DNA of 64,000 nucleotides from Citrobacter amalonaticus (GCF_018323885.1 NZ_AP024585.1:4030001-4094000), one strand, 5' to 3'; counted from the stretch's first letter, positions 44,568-54,009 are shown. Notes: generated from the sequence alone by a model not told the origin. Numbers and translations: made by a program.

Positions 44568-45947
44568 TTACTCTTCAGCTTCCGCTTCGGCTTTCTTCGC
44601 CAGACCATCCAGCAGTTTCTGGTGAATTCCACCAAATCCGCCGTTACTCATCACCAGAATGTGATCGCCCGGCTGCGCCGTTTTCACGATCATCTCTGCC
44701 AGCGTATCCACATCCCCGCTCCAGTGAGCAGGCTGAATGCAGGCGTCCGCCACTTCCGCGACTTGCCACGGAATATGCGGTGGTTGCAGCAGATACACTT
44801 CATCTGCGCGGCCCAATGACGGTGCCAGGTCGTCTTTGCACAGCCCCATCTTCATGGTGTTGGAACGCGGTTCCAGCACGGCGATAATGCGCGCCGTGCC
44901 GCCTACTTTTCCGCGCAGCGCCGCCAGCGTTGCCAGAATCGCCGTTGGGTGATGAGCAAAATCGTCGTACACCGTGACGCCGTTTGCTTCACCGCGCAGT
45001 TCCAGGCGGCGACGGGCATTAATAAATGATCCCAGCGCCTGAGCCGCATCCGCCGGTTGGACGCCAACATGACGGGCTGCGGCGATTGCCATCAGACCGT
45101 TGTGCATGTTGTGCTCACCGACCAGCGACCACTTCACGTCGCCGACCTTTTCACCGTCCAGCCACACTTCCCATTCAGAAGCATCGACGTTCAGCTTTTT
45201 CGCCTGCCAGTGGCCCTGCTCGCCCACCAGCTCCTGTTCGCTCCAGCAGCCCATCGCCATCGTCTGCTTCAGGTTAATGTCGTGCTCAGGATAGATGATC
45301 CGCCCCTGCCCAGGCACAATGCGGACCAGATGGTGGAACTGCTTCTGGATCGCTTTCAGATCGTCAAAGATATCCGCATGATCAAACTCAAGGTTATTGA
45401 GGATCAGCGTACGCGGGCAGTAATGTACGAATTTGGATCGTTTATCAAAGAAGGCGCAGTCGTACTCATCCGCTTCAATCACGAAAAAGTTGCTTTCGCC
45501 CAGACGCGCAGAAACGTCAAAGTTCCCCGGCACGCCGCCAATCACAAAACCGGGTTTGTAACCGCAAGCGTCCAGAATCCAGGTCGCCATGCCGGCGGTC
45601 GTGGTTTTACCGTGCGTTCCCGCAACGGCCAGCACCCAACGATCGCGCAACACAAAATCATGCAGCCACTGCGGGCCGGACATGAACGGAATGTTTTTCT
45701 CCAGCACCGCCTCAACGCACGGATTCCCACGGGTCATGGCATTGCCGATGATCACCAAATCCGGCTGCGGGTCGAGTTGACTGGGGTCATAACCCTGAAT
45801 CAAATCAATGCCCTGATTCTCAAGCAAGGTACTCATCGGCGGATACACATTGGCGTCCGAACCCGTTACTTCATGACCGAGCGAGCGCGCCAGCATCGCC
45901 AGACCGCCCATGAACGTGCCACAAATTCCCAAAATATGAATGCGCAT
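44568..45947 (-). CDS. mpl: UDP-MurNAc:tripeptide ligase Mpl
   Basis: Mpl attaches recycled L-Ala-gamma-D-Glu-meso-DAP to UDP-N-acetylmuramic acid in peptidoglycan recycling. The 459-residue Mur-ligase has the N-terminal Rossmann motif HILGICGTFMGGLA (about residues 4-17), the ATP loop GTHGKTTTAG (about 108-117) and the central EADEYDCAFFDKRSK metal/substrate segment. A C-terminal YDDFAHHPTAI motif follows. It diverges from fbp. Its end lies 23 bases from the IS boundary, so the insertion missed the gene. Confidence 0.96.
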   Translation of the reverse strand: MRIHILGICGTFMGGLAMLARSLGHEVTGSDANVYPPMSTLLENQGIDLIQGYDPSQLDPQPDLVIIGNAMTRGNPCVEAVLEKNIPFMSGPQWLHDFVLRDRWVLAVAGTHGKTTTAGMATWILDACGYKPGFVIGGVPGNFDVSARLGESNFFVIEADEYDCAFFDKRSKFVHYCPRTLILNNLEFDHADIFDDLKAIQKQFHHLVRIVPGQGRIIYPEHDINLKQTMAMGCWSEQELVGEQGHWQAKKLNVDASEWEVWLDGEKVGDVKWSLVGEHNMHNGLMAIAAARHVGVQPADAAQALGSFINARRRLELRGEANGVTVYDDFAHHPTAILATLAALRGKVGGTARIIAVLEPRSNTMKMGLCKDDLAPSLGRADEVYLLQPPHIPWQVAEVADACIQPAHWSGDVDTLAEMIVKTAQPGDHILVMSNGGFGGIHQKLLDGLAKKAEAEAEE

Positions 45948-46122
45948 ACGTCACTATCCTAATTTAACCCAGGGGGCATTTTACGCATATGTCAGCCAAG
46001 TGAGAAACGCATTTCAGGATAATCCGTAGTTTGCTGGCGCGATTCACCTGAGCGCAGCCACTGAAATATTTGTTAAGATTGTTACGGTCGCTTTACTCCA
46101 TATTAATTGCAGGGAAAGTGTT

Positions 46123-47121
46123 ATGAAAACGTTAGGTGAATTTATTGTCGAGAAGCAGCACGAGTTCTCTCATGCTACAGGTGAGCTCACTGCGTTGTTG
46201 TCGGCAATAAAGCTGGGCGCCAAGATCATCCACCGCGATATCAACAAGGCCGGTCTGGTCGATATCCTGGGTGCCAGCGGTGCTGAGAACGTACAGGGTG
46301 AGGTTCAGCAGAAACTCGACCTGTTCGCGAACGAAAAACTGAAAGCTGCACTCAAGGCGCGTGATATTGTCGCGGGTATTGCCTCTGAAGAAGAAGATGA
46401 AATCGTCGTTTTCGAAGGCTGTGAACACGCGAAATACGTGGTGCTGATGGATCCGCTGGATGGATCGTCCAACATCGATGTTAACGTCTCTGTCGGGACC
46501 ATTTTCTCTATCTACCGCCGCGTGACGCCTGTCGGCACGCCGGTCACGGAAGAAGATTTCCTGCAACCAGGCAACAAGCAGGTTGCTGCGGGTTACGTGG
46601 TTTACGGCTCTTCCACCATGCTGGTTTACACCACCGGCTGCGGCGTCCACGCCTTTACCTACGATCCGTCGCTGGGTGTGTTCTGCCTGTGTCAGGAGCG
46701 GATGCGCTTCCCGGAGAAAGGCAACACCTACTCCATTAACGAAGGCAACTACATCAAATTCCCGAACGGCGTGAAGAAGTACATCAAGTTCTGCCAGGAA
46801 GAGGATAAATCCACGCAGCGCCCGTATACCTCGCGCTACATCGGCTCACTGGTTGCTGACTTCCATCGTAACCTGCTGAAAGGCGGGATCTACCTTTACC
46901 CAAGCACCGCCAGCCACCCGGACGGTAAACTGCGTCTGCTGTACGAGTGCAACCCAATGGCATTCCTTGCGGAGCAAGCGGGCGGCAAGGCGAGCGACGG
47001 GAAAGAGCGTATTCTGGATATCACGCCGGAAAGCCTGCACCAGCGTCGTTCGTTCTTCGTCGGCAACAACCATATGGTTGAAGATGTAGAACGCTTTATC
47101 CGGGAATTCCCGGACGCGTAA
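46123..47121 (+). CDS. fbp: Fructose-1,6-bisphosphatase class I
   Basis: It removes the 1-phosphate from fructose-1,6-bisphosphate in gluconeogenesis; Mg2+-dependent and inhibited by AMP. The 332-residue protein carries the metal/active-site motif [19 protein letters not shown] (about residues 110-128), the AMP-binding N-terminal helix region ([10 protein letters not shown]) and the substrate segment near [23 protein letters not shown], which is broken here only by family variation. Length matches E. coli Fbp. GGGAAAGTGTT precedes the ATG. A REP and a terminator follow. Confidence 0.97.
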   Translation: MKTLGEFIVEKQHEFSHATGELTALLSAIKLGAKIIHRDINKAGLVDILGASGAENVQGEVQQKLDLFANEKLKAALKARDIVAGIASEEEDEIVVFEGCEHAKYVVLMDPLDGSSNIDVNVSVGTIFSIYRRVTPVGTPVTEEDFLQPGNKQVAAGYVVYGSSTMLVYTTGCGVHAFTYDPSLGVFCLCQERMRFPEKGNTYSINEGNYIKFPNGVKKYIKFCQEEDKSTQRPYTSRYIGSLVADFHRNLLKGGIYLYPSTASHPDGKLRLLYECNPMAFLAEQAGGKASDGKERILDITPESLHQRRSFFVGNNHMVEDVERFIREFPDA

Positions 47122-47128
47122 AACTCTT

Positions 47129-47159
47129 GCCGGATGGAGCTGACGCTTATCCAGCCTAC
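47129..47159. repeat. Single REP element after fbp
   Basis: GCCGGATGGAGCTGACGCTT ... CCAGCCTAC is one degenerate REP palindrome directly after the fbp stop and before its terminator. Confidence 0.7.
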
Positions 47160-47164
47160 ACGCT

Positions 47165-47194
47165 AAACGCCTCTCCCCGGAGAGGCGTTTTTCT
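47165..47194 (+). terminator. Terminator between fbp and the chemoreceptor gene
   Basis: AAACGCCTCTC cccg GAGAGGCGTTT is a perfect 11-bp stem followed by TTCTG on the plus strand. It can serve both the fbp (plus) and chemoreceptor (minus) transcripts. Confidence 0.9.
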
Positions 47195-47195
47195 G

Positions 47196-48308
47196 TCAGG
47201 CGGTCTGCAATTTAAACGACGCCATCGCTTCAATCAGCGCATGCGATTGCTCTTCCAGGGAACGGGTTGCCGCAGAAGACTGTTGTACCAGCGCCGCATT
47301 CTGCTGCGCCGTTTCATCCATCTGACTCACCGCGATATTCACCTGTTCGATACCGCGACTCTGCTCCTGCGACGCACTGGCGATTTCCCGCATCAGTTTG
47401 GTCATCCGCATGACTTCGCTGGCAATCTCATCCATCGTTTCGCCTGCCTGCATCGCCAGATCGCTGCCCTCTCCCACCTGTGACTGCGAGTCGCCAATCA
47501 GCGTACGAATCTCTTTTGCGGCCTCCGCGCTACGGCTGGCCAGATTGCGCACTTCGCCCGCCACCACGGCAAAACCGCGTCCCTGCTCTCCCGCGCGCGC
47601 CGCTTCAACCGAGGCGTTCAGCGCCAGAATATTGGTCTGGAACGCAATCCCGTCGATCACGCCAAGAATATCGGCGATACGATTAGCACTCCCGGAAATG
47701 TCGCGCATTTTTTCAATGACATAACAGACCATTTCACTGCCGCGATCGGCGGTATCAGAAACCGATTTCGCCAGTTGATGCGCCTGATCGGCGTTTTCCG
47801 CATTCTGTTTCACCGTTGCGGTAAGCTCCTCCATGCTGGCGGCAGTTTGTTCCAGCGAGGTCGCCGTCGATTCGGTGCGTGTCGCCAGATGAATATTGCC
47901 CGCCGTCAGTTCACGACTGCCGGTGTCTATCTGCGAACTGGCATCGCGAACGCGTCTGACAGATTCACTCAGCGCCATGCGCATCCCTTCAAGCGCGGCC
48001 TGCAGGCGATTAAACTCGGCGCTGGCATAACGGCTTTCTGCCGCCGACAAATCTCCCGTCGCCAGGCGTTCCAGTTGTTCAACCACATTATCGAGCGGTT
48101 TCAGCAGTTTATTACGCAATAACAGCCAGACCACCGCCAACAGGGCGATGGCCGTCAGCGTCGTCGCGGTCATCACTCCGTAATAAATCCATGAGGTAAT
48201 GATTCGCGTGGAGGCGTAAATCCCCATGCTGCCTGTTAGCAGCAATAACAGGGTAATAAGCGACAATAAAACCAACAGGGTATTTCGTAGGGAGAGGGAT
48301 TTTGGCAT
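47196..48308 (-). CDS. Methyl-accepting chemotaxis protein lacking a periplasmic ligand domain
   Basis: The 370-residue protein has two membrane helices (about residues 9-31 and 43-65) with only about ten residues between them, where Tar/Tsr-type receptors have roughly 150. A HAMP domain (about 66-118) and a full signalling coiled coil follow, with methylation-type SLEQTAASMEELTATVKQ and the hairpin tip around GRGFAVVAGEVRNLASRSAEAAKEI. There is no C-terminal NWETF-type pentapeptide. It can therefore hardly sense a periplasmic ligand; it may respond to membrane state or work with a partner. The gene lies between fbp and yjfF, a place where E. coli has none that I know of. Confidence 0.9.
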   Translation of the reverse strand: MPKSLSLRNTLLVLLSLITLLLLLTGSMGIYASTRIITSWIYYGVMTATTLTAIALLAVVWLLLRNKLLKPLDNVVEQLERLATGDLSAAESRYASAEFNRLQAALEGMRMALSESVRRVRDASSQIDTGSRELTAGNIHLATRTESTATSLEQTAASMEELTATVKQNAENADQAHQLAKSVSDTADRGSEMVCYVIEKMRDISGSANRIADILGVIDGIAFQTNILALNASVEAARAGEQGRGFAVVAGEVRNLASRSAEAAKEIRTLIGDSQSQVGEGSDLAMQAGETMDEIASEVMRMTKLMREIASASQEQSRGIEQVNIAVSQMDETAQQNAALVQQSSAATRSLEEQSHALIEAMASFKLQTA

Positions 48309-48389
48309 CGTTATTTTCCGGTTGTAAGATATACAGAAACTATCGACAACAACCGGAAAAAGTTTAGGTGTTTAAGTAAAATCTGTGTC

Positions 48390-49391
48390 TCACTTCGGCG
48401 TCGCGGCCGGGCCGACTCGTGTTACCGGCGAGCTCTGTCGATTTTCCCAAAGCACCGTCAGACCGCGCTGCAACGCAATGAAAATAAATAACAAAACGCC
48501 AATGGCAATTTTCGTCCACCATGAACTGAGCGTGCCGTCGAAGTTAATGTAGGTCTGGATCAGCCCCTGAATCGCCACGCCAAACAGCGTTCCAAGAACC
48601 GTACCGACCCCACCGCTCAGCAACGTACCACCGATCACCACCGAAGCGATCGCATCCAGCTCTACGCCCACTCCCGCCAGCGCGTAGCCAGCCTGGGTGT
48701 AAACAGAAAAGACAATCCCGGCCAGCGTCGCCAGCCCGGTTGACAGCATATAAATGCGGATCGTGGTGCTACGGGTGGAAATCCCCATCAGGTTCGCCGA
48801 TGTCGCATTCCCGCCAATGGCATACACCTGATTGCCAAACCGGGTGCGATGCGCGAGGAAAATCCCAATGACCACCACCGCCAGCATCAGCAGGCCCATC
48901 GCGCTCAGACGCCCACCGCCGGGGATTTTCCACGCCAGGCTGGAAAGCGTGTCATAGATGGGATGGTTAATCGGGATCGACTCTTCCGATACCAGGTAAC
49001 TGACCCCGCGCAGGAAAAACATACCGGCAAGCGTGATGATAAACGCCGGGATCTTCAGCGCATCAATCAGCAACCCCATGAACGCGCCAAACGCGCAGCC
49101 CATCGCCAACACCAGCGGAAACGCCAGTAACGGCGAGATCCCCCAGTAGCCGATGGCCTTCGCCAGGAATACGCCGGTGAAGGCGATCACCGATCCCACG
49201 GAGAGATCGATCCCACCGGAGAGGATCACAAAGGTCATCCCCACGGCGATGATCCCCAGGAAGGCATTATCGGTCAGAATGTTGCAGATCACGCGCGTGG
49301 AGGCAAAGCCTGGAAACTGCGTCAGACAATAGAGATAGCCCAGCACGAAAACCCCGAGGGTGATCATTAACGGTAAATTACGTTTTATCAC
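48390..49391 (-). CDS. yjfF: Galactofuranose ABC transporter permease YjfF
   Basis: YjfF is one of two permeases of the YtfQRT-YjfF importer, which takes up galactofuranose. The 333-residue protein has about nine membrane helices and the sugar-permease signature GGIDLSVGSVIAFTGV (about residues 58-73). A C-terminal LSGGVGTVLGTLFGV follows. The GTG at 49391 (MIKRNLPL) is chosen because GGAG lies nine bases upstream and it matches the E. coli N-terminus; the reading frame overlaps the end of ytfT by 14 bases. It is the last gene of the operon. Confidence 0.93.
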   Translation of the reverse strand: MIKRNLPLMITLGVFVLGYLYCLTQFPGFASTRVICNILTDNAFLGIIAVGMTFVILSGGIDLSVGSVIAFTGVFLAKAIGYWGISPLLAFPLVLAMGCAFGAFMGLLIDALKIPAFIITLAGMFFLRGVSYLVSEESIPINHPIYDTLSSLAWKIPGGGRLSAMGLLMLAVVVIGIFLAHRTRFGNQVYAIGGNATSANLMGISTRSTTIRIYMLSTGLATLAGIVFSVYTQAGYALAGVGVELDAIASVVIGGTLLSGGVGTVLGTLFGVAIQGLIQTYINFDGTLSSWWTKIAIGVLLFIFIALQRGLTVLWENRQSSPVTRVGPAATPK

Positions 49392-50403
49392 GACCACGCA
49401 CTCCTTTTAGCAAACTGATAAAGCGCTGTGACTGCACAATCAGTACGCACAGCACCACAATAGCTTTGACCACCTGGTTCATCTCCGGCGGAAACCCGGA
49501 CAGCAGGATCCCGGTGTTCATCCCCTGAATGATCAGCGCACCCACCACCGATAACAGCAGATTAAAGCGCCCGCCCATCAGGGAACCGCCGCCGATCACC
49601 ACCGCCAGAATGGCGTCCAGCTCCAGCCACAATCCGGCGTTGTTGGCATCCGCACCGCGAATATCCGCCGTGACGATAATCCCGGCGATTGCCGCGCACA
49701 GCCCACTCAACACATAGGTGAGCATAACGATGACTCGTGTGTTGACGCCGGCATTTTTCGCTGCCCGGATGTTAATCCCCACCGCTTCAATAAACATCCC
49801 GAGCGCCGTTCGCCGGGTCAACAGCCAGAACAACAGCAGCGTGATCAGCGCGATAATCACCGGCGTGGGAAACAGCAGCAGCGAGCCGCTGCCGAACCAG
49901 GAGAGCGTGGGCGAATTGAAGGTGACAATCTGTCCAGAGGTGATCAGTTGCGCCACGCCGCGACCCGCCACCATCAGGATTAGCGTGGCGACAAACGGCT
50001 GAATTTTGAGGATCGCCACCAGGACGCCGTTCCACAGGCCAGCCAGCACGCCGGTCCCCAATGCGGCAAGCAGGACCACTGGCAGGCTGTGACCGGCGAC
50101 GGTCATCGCCGCGGTCGTGGCGCCGGCAATCGCCATCACCGCGCCAACGGAAAGGTCAATGCCGCCGGTGGCAATAACCAGCGTCATCCCTATCGCCAAC
50201 AGCGCGACGGGAGCGGCGCGATTCAGGATATCGATCGGGCTGCCGAACAGACGACCGTCCTGCAAGATAATCTGGTAAAAGTGGGGGGCGACGAGGCTGT
50301 CCACCAACAGCACCAGCAGCAGCGCAATCAGCTGCGGCATACCGGTCGGCCAGCGAAAGCGTCGCTTTGGCGGCGTGGTTTGCGGGAGAGATTGGGGCAT
50401 CAC
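49378..50403 (-). CDS. ytfT: Galactofuranose ABC transporter permease YtfT
   Basis: This is the second permease of the system. The 341-residue protein starts with a polar region (MMPQSLPQTTPPKRRFRWP) and has about nine membrane helices. The paired signature GGIDLSVGAVMAIAGA and the C-terminal GGGSLMGGRFNLLLS are typical of ribose/galactofuranose-type permeases. It lies ten bases after ytfR and overlaps yjfF. Sequence is close to E. coli YtfT along its length. Confidence 0.94.
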   Translation of the reverse strand: MMPQSLPQTTPPKRRFRWPTGMPQLIALLLVLLVDSLVAPHFYQIILQDGRLFGSPIDILNRAAPVALLAIGMTLVIATGGIDLSVGAVMAIAGATTAAMTVAGHSLPVVLLAALGTGVLAGLWNGVLVAILKIQPFVATLILMVAGRGVAQLITSGQIVTFNSPTLSWFGSGSLLLFPTPVIIALITLLLFWLLTRRTALGMFIEAVGINIRAAKNAGVNTRVIVMLTYVLSGLCAAIAGIIVTADIRGADANNAGLWLELDAILAVVIGGGSLMGGRFNLLLSVVGALIIQGMNTGILLSGFPPEMNQVVKAIVVLCVLIVQSQRFISLLKGVRGRDKT

Positions 50404-50413
50404 AAGAGTCTCC

Positions 50414-51916
50414 TTACGCCGCGATGGCGTTCATGATCGCCGGAACGGACAGTTCAGCCAGCGGGATCTCCGCCACCTGTTTGCGGTCACGCATGATGAT
50501 CACCCGATCCGCATAGCCTACCAGTTCCTCCAGCTCCGAGGAGATCACCAGCAGCGCCAGACCATCGGCGCACAGCGTTTCGATCAGGCGGATGATCTCG
50601 GCATGCGCGCCTACGTCGATCCCTCGCGTCGGTTCATCGAGGATCAGAAACTGTGGTTTAGTCAGCAGCCAGCGCGATAGCAGCACTTTTTGCTGGTTGC
50701 CGCCGGAGAGAAACTCGATCGGCTGTTCTGCGCTGGGGGTGCGAATGCCAAGCTGACGGATAAACCGCTCGGCAATGTCGTTTTGTTCTTTGCGCGCAAT
50801 CGGCCGCAACCAGCCGCGCTGGGCCTGCAATGCCAGGATGATGTTTTCGCGCACCGAGGCGGCGGCAATAATACCGTCCGTTTTGCGATCCTCCGGACAA
50901 AAACCGATCCCCAGGCATGATGCCTGATGAGGGGATCGCAGCGTCTGCGGTTTTCCTCTGATCAGCGCGCTGCCGCTGTCCGCCGGTTTGATACCGAAAA
51001 TCACCTCGGCCGTTTCGGTGCGCCCGGATCCAAGCAGTCCCGCCAGACCGACGATCTCACCAGGTCGTACTTCGAGATCGAACGGGGAGATCGTCCCTTT
51101 CTTACCGAAACCTTTGAACGCGGCCACCGGTTTATCACTCAACAAGGTACGCCCCGCACGCTGTAACGCATGAGTGTCCAGCTCGCGTCCCAGCATCATT
51201 TTGACCAGTTCAATCTGCGGCAGCTCGCGGGTTTCCCGGCAGCCGACAAAACTGCCGTTACGCAGGACGGTGATCCGATCGCTGACCTGATAAACCTGAT
51301 CAAGAAAATGGGTGACGAAGATCAGACTCACGCCGCGATCGCGCAGATGCCGCATTAAGCCGAACAGCATCTCAACCTCTTGCGTATCGAGACTGGCGGT
51401 AGGTTCATCAAGGATCAGAACTTTGGCGGAAAGATCGATCGCCCGGCAGATCGCGACGATCTGTTGCATCGCCACCGAATAGCGGTTCAGCGGTTCGCGC
51501 ACGTCGAGGGAAAAACCGTAAGACGCCATTAGCGCCGTAGCGCGCTTTTCCATCTCTTTGCGCCGTAGCAGGCCAAATCGACGCGGTTCACGACCAATAA
51601 ACAGGTTATCCGCCACCGACATATTCGGCAGCAGGTTCACTTCCTGATACACCGTGCCAATGCCCAGCTGTTGGGCATGTGCGGTATTTCTGGGGGAGAT
51701 GGCACTGCCTTCCAGCCAGATACTACCGCGATCGGCATGATAGACGCCGGTCAGCGCTTTGATGAGCGTGGATTTTCCGGCCCCGTTCTCGCCGAGCAGC
51801 GCCATAATTTCGCCGCGACGCAGACTGAAATCGACGTTATCCAGCGCTTTGACGCCAGGAAAGAATTTACTTAATCCCTCTGTACGGAGGATCTCCTGGT
51901 GTTGTTCCGCGATCAT
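50414..51916 (-). CDS. ytfR: Galactofuranose ABC transporter ATPase YtfR
   Basis: YtfR has two ATPase domains in tandem, as in RbsA and MglA. The 500-residue protein shows Walker A GENGAGKST (about residues 40-48) and Walker B VLILDEPTAS in domain 1. Domain 2 has the degenerate nucleotide loop GLLGSGRTET, signature LSGGNQQKVLLSRWL and Walker B FLILDEPTRGID. The start at 51916 (MIAEQHQEIL) follows AGGG and gives the E. coli length; six extra in-frame codons exist upstream. A REP pair separates it from ytfQ, so ytfQ can be expressed at a higher level. Confidence 0.95.
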   Translation of the reverse strand: MIAEQHQEILRTEGLSKFFPGVKALDNVDFSLRRGEIMALLGENGAGKSTLIKALTGVYHADRGSIWLEGSAISPRNTAHAQQLGIGTVYQEVNLLPNMSVADNLFIGREPRRFGLLRRKEMEKRATALMASYGFSLDVREPLNRYSVAMQQIVAICRAIDLSAKVLILDEPTASLDTQEVEMLFGLMRHLRDRGVSLIFVTHFLDQVYQVSDRITVLRNGSFVGCRETRELPQIELVKMMLGRELDTHALQRAGRTLLSDKPVAAFKGFGKKGTISPFDLEVRPGEIVGLAGLLGSGRTETAEVIFGIKPADSGSALIRGKPQTLRSPHQASCLGIGFCPEDRKTDGIIAAASVRENIILALQAQRGWLRPIARKEQNDIAERFIRQLGIRTPSAEQPIEFLSGGNQQKVLLSRWLLTKPQFLILDEPTRGIDVGAHAEIIRLIETLCADGLALLVISSELEELVGYADRVIIMRDRKQVAEIPLAELSVPAIMNAIAA

Positions 51917-51954
51917 AATAGCCCTCCGCGACAAGAGTGTGGCTCTGGAGGCCC

Positions 51955-52029
51955 GTAGGCCGGATAATGCGGTTACGTTGCCATCCGGCAGAACCTTTTC
52001 CTGATGGCGCTTCGCTTATCAGGCCTACG
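51955..52029. repeat. BIME (two REP units) between ytfQ and ytfR
   Basis: GTAGGCCGGATAATGCGG ... CATCCGGC and CCTGATGGCGCTTCGCTT ... CAGGCCTAC are two inverted REP palindromes. This placement after a binding-protein gene is a common way to raise its mRNA level over the membrane components. Confidence 0.9.
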
Positions 52030-52061
52030 GTGTTAGGTATGCCCCCAGAAAGGGTCTGAAC

Positions 52062-53018
52062 TTAGTAGCCCATGTTTTTCTTCTTCTCTAACTCTTCTTT
52101 CGCGGTATCCGGCAGATACAGCGTCGACTTGGTGATCGTGACCTTCTCAGGCATCGTGCCATCTTTCTTGAACTTCTCGAGCGCGTCGAAGGCCGGGCCT
52201 GCCATGTTCGGCGTCAGTTCAACGCTGGCATTCGCTTCACCGTCGATCATCGCTTTGTAGATGTCCGGTACGCCGTCAATAGAACCGGTCAGAATATCTT
52301 TGCCCGGTTTCAGCCCCGCTTCTTTGATCGCCTGGATAGCCCCGATCACCATGTCATCGTTATGGGCATAAACCATGCAGATGTTCTTGCCGTTGTTCTC
52401 GGCTTTGATAAAGCTCTCCATCACCTCTTTACCTTTACTACGGGTAAAGTCGCCGGACTGAGAGCGAATAATTTTGATGTTTGGTGCTTTGGCGATGGCT
52501 TCAGCAAACCCTTTCTTACGGTCAATCGCCACGCTGGCCCCGACGGTACCCTGCAGCTCAACCACATTACACGGCTTGCCGTTCACCTCTTTGATCAGCC
52601 AGTCGCCGATCAGTTGACCTTCCAGCACGTTGTTAGCAGTGACGGTGGTCATATAGAGAGATTTGTCTTTGACATCGATGGAACGATCGAGCAAGAAGAC
52701 CGGGATCTCAGCATCTTTCGCTTCCTTCAACACCGGCTCCCACCCTGTTGCCACTACCGGCGCAATAAAGATGGCATCGACGCCCTGAGCGACAAAGGAA
52801 CGCACGGCTTTAATCTGGTTTTCCTGCTTTTGCTGACCGTCAGCGATTTTCAGCGTGATGCCGCGCTTCTCGGCCTCGCTTTTCGCCACGTTGGTCTCTG
52901 CGGCGCGCCAGCCGGACTCAGAGCCGACCTGCGAAAATCCTACGGTTAATGGGGCGGCCATGGCCATAGACGACATGGCTGCCGAAACTGCTGTGACGAT
53001 AAGTAAGCGCTTCCACAT
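52062..53018 (-). CDS. ytfQ: Galactofuranose-binding periplasmic protein YtfQ
   Basis: YtfQ delivers galactofuranose (and binds pyranose forms) to the YtfRT-YjfF importer. The 318-residue protein has a Sec signal (MWKRLLIVTAVSAAMSSMAMA, cleaved before APLTVGFSQ). It has the type I sugar-binding fold with LTVGFSQVGSESGWR and the inter-lobe segments around IFIAPVVATGWEP and VYAHNDDMVIGAI. It is first in the operon, divergent from ppa over 307 bases that contain a GalR-like site and a strong inverted repeat. Confidence 0.95.
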   Translation of the reverse strand: MWKRLLIVTAVSAAMSSMAMAAPLTVGFSQVGSESGWRAAETNVAKSEAEKRGITLKIADGQQKQENQIKAVRSFVAQGVDAIFIAPVVATGWEPVLKEAKDAEIPVFLLDRSIDVKDKSLYMTTVTANNVLEGQLIGDWLIKEVNGKPCNVVELQGTVGASVAIDRKKGFAEAIAKAPNIKIIRSQSGDFTRSKGKEVMESFIKAENNGKNICMVYAHNDDMVIGAIQAIKEAGLKPGKDILTGSIDGVPDIYKAMIDGEANASVELTPNMAGPAFDALEKFKKDGTMPEKVTITKSTLYLPDTAKEELEKKKNMGY

Positions 53019-53088
53019 AACTGTGTCCTCGTAGGGTAGGTTATTGTTGGTTAAGAAACAGTCGCGAAAAAACTATAGACAATCGAAC

Positions 53089-53109
53089 ATGTAACGGATT
53101 GCGTTACAT
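53089..53109. promoter_or_regulatory. Perfect inverted repeat (8-bp arms) upstream of ytfQ
   Basis: ATGTAACG and CGTTACAT flank the 5-base spacer GATTG, about 70 bases before ytfQ. The symmetry suggests a dimeric regulator at the ytfQ promoter. I cannot assign it to a known regulator. Confidence 0.55.
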
Positions 53110-53147
53110 CACACTTCAAAAAAGTAAATAGAACGTTAATCACAAGT

Positions 53148-53163
53148 TTGTAATCGCTTTCAT
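53148..53163. promoter_or_regulatory. GalR/GalS-like operator upstream of ytfQ
   Basis: TTGTAATCGCTTTCAT fits the GalR consensus GTGNAANCGNTTNCAC at 10 of 12 defined positions. GalR control of a galactose-related importer would be logical. It lies 130 bases from ytfQ. Confidence 0.5.
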
Positions 53164-53280
53164 TTACCTATGAAAAAAGCGGCTGAAGATATGGATTTTT
53201 CTGTCATGCGAGTGGTCTGAAAAGACCAGCGGGAGACGAGTGAAAACGAAATCAGGCGGAGACATTCAGCGCGAGATAGC

Positions 53281-53286
53281 TATAAT
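53281..53286 (+). promoter_or_regulatory. -10 box of the ppa promoter
   Basis: TATAAT lies 40 bases before the ppa start codon. A -35 element is not obvious. A strong promoter is expected because Ppa is abundant. Confidence 0.6.
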
Positions 53287-53325
53287 ACTCGCCACTTGTT
53301 TACGACACAGTTAAAGGAAACAGAC

Positions 53326-53856
53326 ATGAGCTTACTCAACGTCCCTGCGGGCAAAGACCTGCCGGAAGATATCTACGTTGTTATCGAGATCCCGGCTAAC
53401 GCCGATCCGATCAAATACGAAGTCGACAAAGAGAGCGGCGCACTGTTCGTTGACCGCTTCATGTCCACCGCGATGTTCTATCCGTGCAACTACGGTTACA
53501 TCAACCACACCCTGTCCCTGGACGGTGACCCGGTTGACGTACTGGTCCCGACCCCGTATCCGCTGCAGCCAGGCTCCGTTATCCGTTGCCGTCCGGTTGG
53601 CGTACTGAAAATGACCGACGAATCCGGTGAAGATGCGAAACTGGTTGCTGTACCGCACACCAAGCTGAGCAAAGAGTACGATCACATCAACGATGTGAAC
53701 GACCTGCCGGAACTGCTGAAAGCGCAGATCACGCACTTCTTCGAGCACTATAAAGATCTCGAAAAAGGCAAATGGGTGAAAGTCGACGGTTGGGACAACG
53801 CTGAAGCGGCGAAAGCTGAAATCGTTGCCTCCTTCGAGCGTGCGGCGAAGAAGTAA
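53326..53856 (+). CDS. ppa: Inorganic pyrophosphatase Ppa
   Basis: Ppa hydrolyses pyrophosphate and so pulls biosynthetic reactions forward; a cytoplasmic hexamer needing Mg2+. The 176-residue family I enzyme has the metal-binding DGDPVDVLV motif (about residues 66-74), the active-site ETSK-type lysine/arginine region (KYEVDKESG and RPVGVLKM) and the EDAKLVAVP segment. The start is ATG 53326 (MSLLNVPAG), with AAAGGA nine bases upstream. Codons are strongly biased to the preferred set, as usual for this abundant protein. A strong terminator follows. Confidence 0.97.
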   Translation: MSLLNVPAGKDLPEDIYVVIEIPANADPIKYEVDKESGALFVDRFMSTAMFYPCNYGYINHTLSLDGDPVDVLVPTPYPLQPGSVIRCRPVGVLKMTDESGEDAKLVAVPHTKLSKEYDHINDVNDLPELLKAQITHFFEHYKDLEKGKWVKVDGWDNAEAAKAEIVASFERAAKK

Positions 53857-53873
53857 TTCGTCCTGTCGAGCGA

Positions 53874-53897
53874 AGCCCCGCATGTCGGGGCTTTTTT
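53874..53897 (+). terminator. Terminator of ppa
   Basis: AGCCCCG catgt CGGGGCT is a perfect stem followed by a TTTTTT tract (53892-53897), 17 bases after the ppa stop. Confidence 0.93.
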
Positions 53898-53924
53898 GTG
53901 TCCGTAAACGCGAGTCACCGACAC

Positions 53925-53952
53925 AAAAAACTACGCCACCCGAAGGTGGCGT
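53925..53952 (-). terminator. Terminator of the tamA-tamB-ytfP operon
   Basis: ACGCCACC cgaa GGTGGCGT (53933-53952) forms an 8-bp stem. On the minus strand a TTTTTTG tract follows (from the A-run at 53925-53930). Confidence 0.85.
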
Positions 53953-53979
53953 GGTAAAAGTGCTGGCAAACAAGGAAAT

Positions 53980-54009
53980 GCCTGATGACGCTACGCTTAT
54001 CAGGCCTAC
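53980..54009. repeat. Single REP element after ytfP
   Basis: GCCTGATGACGCTACGC ... TTATCAGGCCTAC is a near-consensus REP unit in the ppa-ytfP intergenic region. Confidence 0.88.
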
